A stretch of 64,000 bases of DNA, from the NCBI RefSeq assembly GCF_000516985.1, contig NW_006917097.1, positions 2,456,593 to 2,520,592 of the forward strand, given 5' to 3'. The number at the start of each line of letters is the position of its first letter. Within the stretch, counting starts at the first letter, position 1. Made by a program: the position numbers and the translations under genes. The stretch is from Pestalotiopsis fici W106-1. Lineage: Eukaryota > Ascomycota > Sordariomycetes > Amphisphaeriales > Sporocadaceae. A model generated the notes under the pieces. That model had not been told where the DNA came from and did no database searches. It was given only the letters and a program-made list of their open reading frames with translations. This document shows, piece after piece, positions 57,799 through 64,000 of the stretch.

Positions 57799-58761
57799 GG
57801 CCGTGATTGGCTACAAGGTAAAAAGAGACTCGTTGTCTCGAAAAATTAGCCAGCCGGCGGGCGCAAACCAACAGTGCTGGATCGACTCTCTTGTAGTCTT
57901 GGACTGCCGGTGAGTTGTACCAAATAGGCATTTTCAGCTCTCCTTGGTGGCGCATAAAGCTGTGAGACGATTGGTTAAGTGAGCATCCCCAGACCTCTGC
58001 CCCCATGCTTGCCCAGCCGCTCCCTCGTACCGTTGCAGAGCCTCGGGGCGCAGTCAGCTACGTATCCTGGTTGCATCGGCCCTCCAAGTCGAAGGATTGC
58101 ATTTTATCCATGAGGTTCAATGGACAAGTGCAGCTCGGTGCCTTGCTCGCATTGTCCTCGGCGTCGCTGCATGTTTCTCGGGGGTAGTAAATATAGCTGC
58201 CAGCAAAGCCTGAGAACTGCGTGCAGAGGCAGGCTTTGAAGGGCTGCTGTTTGTTGCCAATGCCTGACAGACTGATGCATTGCTGCTGGCATTGCCTCCG
58301 ACTTGTATGACAGCTCCGGATGCGGCTCTGGGATATCTTTCACGAGAGGTTCAGCTTTGAAGCACCGACACAGCGATATAAGGCACTGTTTCCAGCTGCA
58401 GGCGAAGATGTTGAAGTGGTATGAGTACCTTAATGTATTGCTTATATCACGGCGTCCCTGTGGTAAGGGCCCATAGGAGGTGCCAGTAGTAGTGGCTACT
58501 GATGGAATGGGGATTGGGTTGCCTAAAAGTGTGGGGCGCGTCGCGAGTCTAGCGCTGGAAATCTTGGACGCGACTGCTGTTCTATTGCTGATTGATGTAC
58601 AGAGTACTGTACCTTACATACCTGCTACGACACTACCGTACCTCCTACTTTGTACATGCCTCCATACATTTCAGCGCTGAGGTCTATTTTCTGCACCTCC
58701 TGCCAGAACTCACCTGATATTACTTGTACATGTCCAAATCTCAATATTCAATTCCATCAAC
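57799..58761. other. Intergenic region around the cysteine-rich candidate exon
   Basis: Apart from the candidate exon at 58058-58327, nothing is supported. The last 60 bases lead into the DUF2461 gene. Confidence 0.45.
58058..58327 (-). CDS. Candidate exon of a small cysteine-rich secreted protein
   Basis: An open minus frame of 89 codons runs from a good acceptor (GCTGAAC branch-like, then ATATCCCAG at 58328) to TAG at 58060-58058. It has nine cysteines in a paired pattern: C-x6-C-x3-C, later C-x-C, C, C-x-C, C (RRQCQQQC; FKACLCTQF; PSCTCPLN). This resembles small secreted fungal cysteine-rich proteins. No signal-peptide exon could be fixed upstream, and other frames here are also open, so the call is tentative. 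Confidence 0.33.
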   Translation of the reverse strand, partial: SRIRSCHTSRRQCQQQCISLSGIGNKQQPFKACLCTQFSGFAGSYIYYPRETCSDAEDNASKAPSCTCPLNLMDKMQSFDLEGRCNQDT

Positions 58762-60245
58762 ATGCGGAGGTCCTCGCGATTGAGCTCTTCAGGCACTAAA
58801 AGTCGCTATTTTGAAGATGACGTCGATGAGTCCGAGGATTCGTTGGCCCCACCCAACAAGAAGAAGCAGACCCCAAAGCGCAATATGAAAGCTAAGCAGG
58901 TCGACTCAAGCTCCGATGAGCTCCAAGTGGATGAAGTTAGTGAGGATGAAGCTACCGAGGATGAAGACGATTCAGAGGTTGTCCAAGTCAAGAAAAGGGG
59001 CCGAGGGCGACCACCCAAGCCCCAACCCAAAGCCAAACCCAACTCCAAGAAGAGGCCAGCAGGTAATGCCAATGATGCTGAAACTCCACGCAAAAAGGGT
59101 CGCGGTCGACCACCGCTAAAGAAGGAAAAGCCTCAATCAGAGGATGAAGAGGTCTTGGACGATGATAGTGACGATGATGAGTCCCCTCGTGTCGAGTTCA
59201 TCCCGCTTCCCCAACTGCGCGACACCGGTGGCGTTGAATATGAACCAGAATTTGTCCATCCCAACACCATGGCATTCTTGAAGGATCTCAAGGCAAACAA
59301 CAAGAGGTCGTGGCTCAAGAGTAAGCTCGTCATCAACCCATGGAGGACGTTTTCGCTGACATGATTCTAGTGCGAGACCCCGAGTATCGTCGATCTCTCA
59401 AAGACTGGGAGGCTTTTGTCGAGACACTCACGGAGAAAATCATCGAAGCCGATGAAACCATTCCTGAGCTTCCTTTGAGAGATGTCATCTTTCGAATATA
59501 TCGAGATATTCGCTTCTCCAAGGATCCTACTCCATACAAAGTAAGTTCCCCCAACTCCCATCGTAGCACTTTTTTCTTCTTGGTCAGGAGTTGACTCTGG
59601 GTTGAAAGCCGCATTACTCTGCTGCGTGGTCGCGAACTGGCCGTAAAGGTCCGTACGCTTGTTATTATGTACACTGCGAGCCAGGGTCTTGTTTTGTGGG
59701 TGGTGGCCTCTGGCATCCTGATAAGGATGCCCTCGCAAAACTGCGCGCCAATGTGGATGAGCGGCCACATAGGCTACGGCGTATTCTCATGAACCCTGAA
59801 TTTAGAAGCGCTTTCCTTCCAAAGGCCAAGAATGACGAAGCTTCTGTCATTTCGGCATTCTGCGAGTCCAATAAGGAAAACGCCTTGAAGATCCGGCCTC
59901 AGGTATGTTGATTACAAAATATCCAACATGACCATTGGTACACTAACAAACTTGGGCCGCCAGGGGTTTAACCCAGAACATCGTGACATTGAGCTATTGA
60001 AGCTGCGCAATTATACTGTGGGTCGCAAGATCAAGGATTCGGACCTTACTAGCAGCGATGCCCAAGAGAAGATCATGGCCATCATCTCTCCAATGGTTGA
60101 ATACGTACGCGGATATGCACAACCCTTCACACCAATGGCTGACATACCGCAGGTCACCTTTCTGAACAATGTCGTTATGCCGGACCCTGATTTTGACTCG
60201 GACTCGGAAGGAGAAGGTCAAGGCACTGAACTAGACGGAGAATAA
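58762..60245 (+). CDS. DUF2461-family protein with AT-hooks
   Basis: Four exons (58762-59320, 59371-59540, 59609-59902, 59964-60245; all with GTAAGY/GTATGT donors and CTGAC/CTAAC branch points) encode 434 residues. The N-terminal 135 residues are disordered, alternating acidic runs with two AT-hook cores, KRGRGRPPKP and KKGRGRPPLK, which bind the minor groove of AT-rich DNA. The C-terminal half is a DUF2461 domain: MAFLKDLKANNKRSWLK, FRIYRDIRFSKDPTPYKPH, FSAAW-like HYSAAWSRTGRKGPYA, CFVGGGLWHPD and GFNPEHRDIELLKLRN. The biochemical function of DUF2461 is unknown. The combination points to a nuclear protein. Exon joins restore all the conserved blocks, so the model is firm. Confidence 0.93.
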
Positions 60246-63093
60246 ACAATCCAAGTGCTGTTACTGTACGGTATGGGTGGGTAAAATGGATGATCATCTT
60301 CGGCAGATGACAATAAACCCCCTTTTTTTCTCAATTCGGGATCAGCGTTTGTACACACGACTACCGCGGGCTTTTCCACCAGTTTTCCGTCAATGCTAGC
60401 CTCGTATAAAAGAAAACATTACTGGAGATGTACCAATCTCTCGGGAGCCAATTGTGGAATACTAATCATAGGTCCATTACCTATTCACGGCATCGACTAA
60501 GGTGGCGCATGCTTCGAATCAGATGCCCCTGATCCTCAAGACGCTGGCAACAGACAATTAGTCTAAGTGTCTGACAGGACAGCAACATGGCATTCAATTT
60601 TGTGTATGTCAAACAGGGGTGTGCTGTTATAGGCTGCACACAAGGAAAGTTCCGAACTAGAGTCTGGTCGATCGAGGCAGCTCGTACCAGCCTAACGGTT
60701 CTCGGAAGCAATCTTTGGTGCAACGTTTGCCCTAGCTGTCGTACATCTGTCACCTCATTTCGTGGTTCAGGTAGACTGTGCGTCGACAAGCCTAGAAGCC
60801 AATAGCATTACTCCATGTTGCGTACGCAGCGGATCTTCCGTCAAGTCGCTTTCTATTGGAAAGAAACACTAGAGGATTTCCCATCTTGGCGGGCCACTCA
60901 GACCCGCACGTCTTGGTCAAAGGAGGCCGAAAAGTTCGTTGACCTCCACTACCCGAGCACCAAACCAACTGCCCGACACGATCTGAAATTTGTTTCGACG
61001 CCGTCTACGCTTACTCGGGAGACTTTACCAAACTCGTAGCAAGGCCAATATGATCTCAATTATTTTGAACAAGTATGAAAAAGCTTCTTTGTTCACGCCA
61101 TATCAAGTTCTCAAGAAGCTCGTACTCGACGGTGAATGAAGCGATGGGATCATGAAAGCCGTACCCATTGGGCACTACACTCTAGCATAACAATACTGCA
61201 CCTACATAATACAGAAGGATGCGCTTTGGTCAGGCTAGACATCAAACGGCACCGTTCTAGCCAAGCAGCGAATCGACTCTTATCGGAAGGTTTCCCGGTA
61301 GCTTGCTGGGCTGGTTTCCTTATGGGGATTCAGCGATCAACGATAGTAATTGGTCGAGTCATGATTATATAACAAGGCAATGACGAGTAGTCTGCTGGCT
61401 AGCGCGAGGACCCTTAACCGATATTTTTGCGGTGACTGGTTTACGCGTCGGGCTAGGCCCCGGATAAAGTTTGCTGGACGCAGACGCGTCGTAGTGACCT
61501 TTGACTGCTTGAGGACTTGGTTTTCACGCCGTTCACCTGCTCCAACGGGCGCCGGAACCATCTCCCGGAGGGACCAAGCTGACTCGGATCGTTATGAATC
61601 CGTACTATGGCAGGCCAGTACGAATGGTCCTTGAAGGGCCGACTCCATCCCGCAAACCAAAGCTGCAACGGCTCTTCTGGCACCTGCAGACTGTCATCAG
61701 GTCGGCAAAGTTCCCAGCGAAGCGGGAAGCGAGAGCCGCGTCATGCAGTTACCTGCCGAGTCATCTCTGATAGAACTTGACTCTCTATTCTGGGTGCTTT
61801 CCAGGCGTCTCGCGCCCATGCATAGGAGAAGTCAGATTTCTTCTTCTTAGTGTAGGGGGCAATCCTGCCGTCGTTACTCAGCAATTATGCATGGCACCAA
61901 CAGTCCCCCGATCTGACCTAGACGGATCATTTAGAGATTAACAATGTGTCCAGAACTTGCATCTCGAGGCAATAATCATCTGAGTTGCCCAAATAGGATA
62001 ATTGCCCTGATGAGACTCTCCATTTATCCTCGAGAACAACAAAATGACTGGCTCTCTTGGTGGGGGACCAAGTATAACCTATAATCATGAAGCACCACAA
62101 TTCATCTCTTCCAACCAACACGGTATTGTGAGAGGCCTCGAGTATACAAGGCATTCCCGGGTTACACAAGGATTGCTTGCTTTTGCATGTCTCTCTCGGC
62201 CGTGTTCAACTCGACTGTGGTCGCAAGAACCCCCGAGCCGAGCTGTCGAGTCAATCTCGCTGCATGCAGATCCTCCTTGGATAAGCATAGTGGGAGTTCT
62301 GGTGGCTGAATACCCGGTTTCCCAATGCCTTGGACAGGAGAGGGGCACCAGGCACTTGAGAGGATCTCCCTCGATCGGCTGGCATGCCTAGCGCCAGATC
62401 TCCCTCCTGGATCTTTTCGCTCCCCTTTTCCTCCTGCTAGTAGTGGCATCCTATGGAAAATCTGGGGGAGAATTCTCGTTAGTGGATTGTAGAGGCCTAC
62501 GGCTTCGGAAAAGCTCTTAACGCAAGAGCCTTGGCAATGAAATTGATCGTGCAGATGTCTCGACTAGACGACTGTTAGCCATGGCACCGTGTCGCGCGAG
62601 TGTCCGGCTAAGCATCGCAAGCCGAAGTTTAAACTGCTAGTTCCTGTCTCGTTGCATGAAATGATATTCGAACGTGTGAGAAAGAGTGAAAAAGGTCCCA
62701 CGACGATGAATCTCGAAAATGTAAGTACCATTTGATGACAGACCAGTAGTGTTCTTCCCTCTCTCTATCATTTTCGAGTCAGAAAATAGGGACGTTTAGC
62801 ACCCGCAGGTTGGACCAGACTAGGAGATACAGAGTACGGAGTGTGGGAGTACTACGCATGCGCCACACCCGATAGGACATGTCCCAAATGGTCCCTTTCT
62901 ATAGCCCGTTTTCTACCACACTGAACATTGCTATATATCACGGTGTCGTCTGAATGTGACCAAGCCCGTCTGGGTCCCTGCTTTCTTTGCGTACGACACT
63001 CTTTTAAAACCCACCGAAACGTCAAATCGAAAGAAACAAGGAAGAAAGAGGCCGCAGTGAAAAATAAAGAAGAGAAGGGAAAAAGTCGCGGCC
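60246..63093. other. Gene-poor region (2.8 kb)
   Basis: No supported gene. Several frames of 60-115 codons lack motifs and splice partners. No inverted terminal repeats or transposase remnants recognised. Promoter and leader of the next gene occupy the end. Confidence 0.5.
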
Positions 63094-64000
63094 ATGGTGT
63101 CCAAGCAGTCGGCCGAGTGGGCGGTCCTAATCATTACATTCATTTTTGCCAGCATTGCCATTTTCCTTCGTTTGCACAGTCGTCACTTGACAAAGGCATA
63201 TTTCTGGTGGGACGATGCATTTGCCATTTGCTGTTATGTGAGTTTACCGTCTGGACCATGCAATGCAGAATGCAGAAATGGATTTCTAACATTTGGCAAA
63301 CAATACAGGTTGTCGCTATAGCCTGGCTCATCATATGTCCAATATGTAGGTTTTCTTCCTCTTCTCTGCCCCAATACAAAAAAAGAAAAAAAATTCCCCG
63401 AATCCATCTTTCCAATCATATATAATACATGGCTTGATAACCAGAATTTTGCTGACATGTGTCGTTACTCAAATAGGGCTGAGCAAAGGCTTGGGCGTGC
63501 ACATTGAGGAGGTGACATGGCTCACCCAGGCCGAAACGTTGTACTGGAACAAATTGTTGCTCTACATTGCCGAGCTCTTTTACGCCTTTGCCTTGTTCTT
63601 TGGCAAGATGTCGATTCTCTGCTTTTACTGGCGCCTCTTTTCCGTCACCGACATCAAGATTCCCATCATTGTGCTCATGGCTTGTTCCATCATTTGGATC
63701 ACTATTAGAGTAAGCAGACTGCCCCAAGCTCAGAGTTCTTGTCCACCGACCTATGGAAAATACAAGGATCGATGTGCTGACGATTTACGGCCCTTTTCAT
63801 AGACCTTCCTTGGTATCTTCCACTGCACGCCCGTCCAGGCCTTCTGGCTCGATATTCCCGGCTCCTACTGCGCCATCAACGACAAGCAGTTCTTCTTTGG
63901 CAGTATCTTGGCCCACGTGTGTCTCGACATCGCCATCCTGGCACTCCCCATCATTCAGGTCCGCAAGCTGCACTTGCCCAAGCTGCAGAGGGTTGGTATT
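63094..64000 (+). CDS. Rhodopsin-family seven-helix membrane protein, N-terminal part (3' end outside window)
   Basis: Four exons are visible (63094-63237, 63309-63345, 63477-63709, 63803-64000 and beyond), giving about 204 residues. Helices: EWAVLIITFIFASIAIFLRLH, then a WWDDAFAICCY/VVAIAWLIICPI segment joined over intron 1, YIAELFYAFALFFGKMSILCFYWRLF, PIIVLMACSIIWITIR and FGSILAHVCLDIAILALPI. The D-D motif, the HCTPVQAFWL loop with its paired Cys in GSYCAIND, and the D-x-AILALPI helix place it in the fungal rhodopsin-domain family. Exon 2 is only 37 nt, but both of its joins keep frame (IWLSKGLGVH). It is a second, diverged family member in the window and not a tandem copy of the 42-44 kb gene. 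Ligand unknown. Confidence 0.87.

Noticed and set aside
1..64000. tRNA genes and CRISPR-like arrays
   Set aside because: I looked for B-box type GGTTCGANNCC with matching acceptor stems and for regularly spaced repeats and found none by eye; a covariance-model scan would be decisive.

Overview
The window is nuclear DNA of a filamentous ascomycete (Pezizomycotina, most likely a sordariomycete; order not provable from sequence alone). Genes are split by short introns (41-120 nt, rarely ~200) with GTRAGT donors and CTAAC/CTGAC branch points. They are separated by 0.3-3 kb of non-coding DNA, and the families are typical of moulds: HIR1, KRE2/KTR and CAP59 glycosyltransferases, GH74 with a CBM1, Clr5 and Zn2Cys6 regulators, and rhodopsin-like 7TM proteins. 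I rebuilt exon structures by hand from splice sites and reading-frame continuity. No tRNA, rRNA, CRISPR array or intact transposon was seen.

Layout. 0-15 kb: 3' end of the histone chaperone gene HIR1, a GT15 mannosyltransferase, a sugar transporter behind an inverted pair of CreA-type sites, a Clr5-domain regulator and an unrecognised coiled-coil-like protein. 16-30.5 kb: a secreted GH74 xyloglucanase with a C-terminal CBM1, a COX14-domain protein, a cysteine-rich secreted-protein locus with an in-frame stop, a protein with four copies of an apparently undescribed Cys/His module, a GT69 (CAP59) glycosyltransferase and a double GFA-domain protein. 32-42 kb: a Lys/Ala-rich small basic protein with a 5'UTR intron, two small unknown proteins (one secreted), then the head-to-head pair MAK5 and TRM7. 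42-50 kb: a rhodopsin-family 7TM protein whose start overlaps a polyproline upstream ORF, a long gene-poor stretch and an unresolved, perhaps decaying gene. 49-54.4 kb: a Zn2Cys6 regulator divergent from an FAD monooxygenase, with an alpha/beta hydrolase converging on the latter; this looks like a small regulated catabolic or secondary-metabolic unit. 54.9-64 kb: a large gene joining a STAND-type N-terminal domain, an acidic Tyr/Asp repeat and a WD40-like propeller, a DUF2461 protein with AT-hooks, and the 5' part of a second rhodopsin-family gene cut by the window end.

The most interesting items are the four-fold C-X7-C-X7/8-CC-X-C-X29-31-C-X2-C protein (22812-24271), the MPPPPPPP upstream ORF whose stop overlaps the 7TM start codon, the twin CGG-N2-CCG sites between the Zn2Cys6 gene and the monooxygenase, a probable GC-AG intron in the STAND-type gene, and several small cysteine-rich secreted-protein loci that ordinary gene finders may miss.
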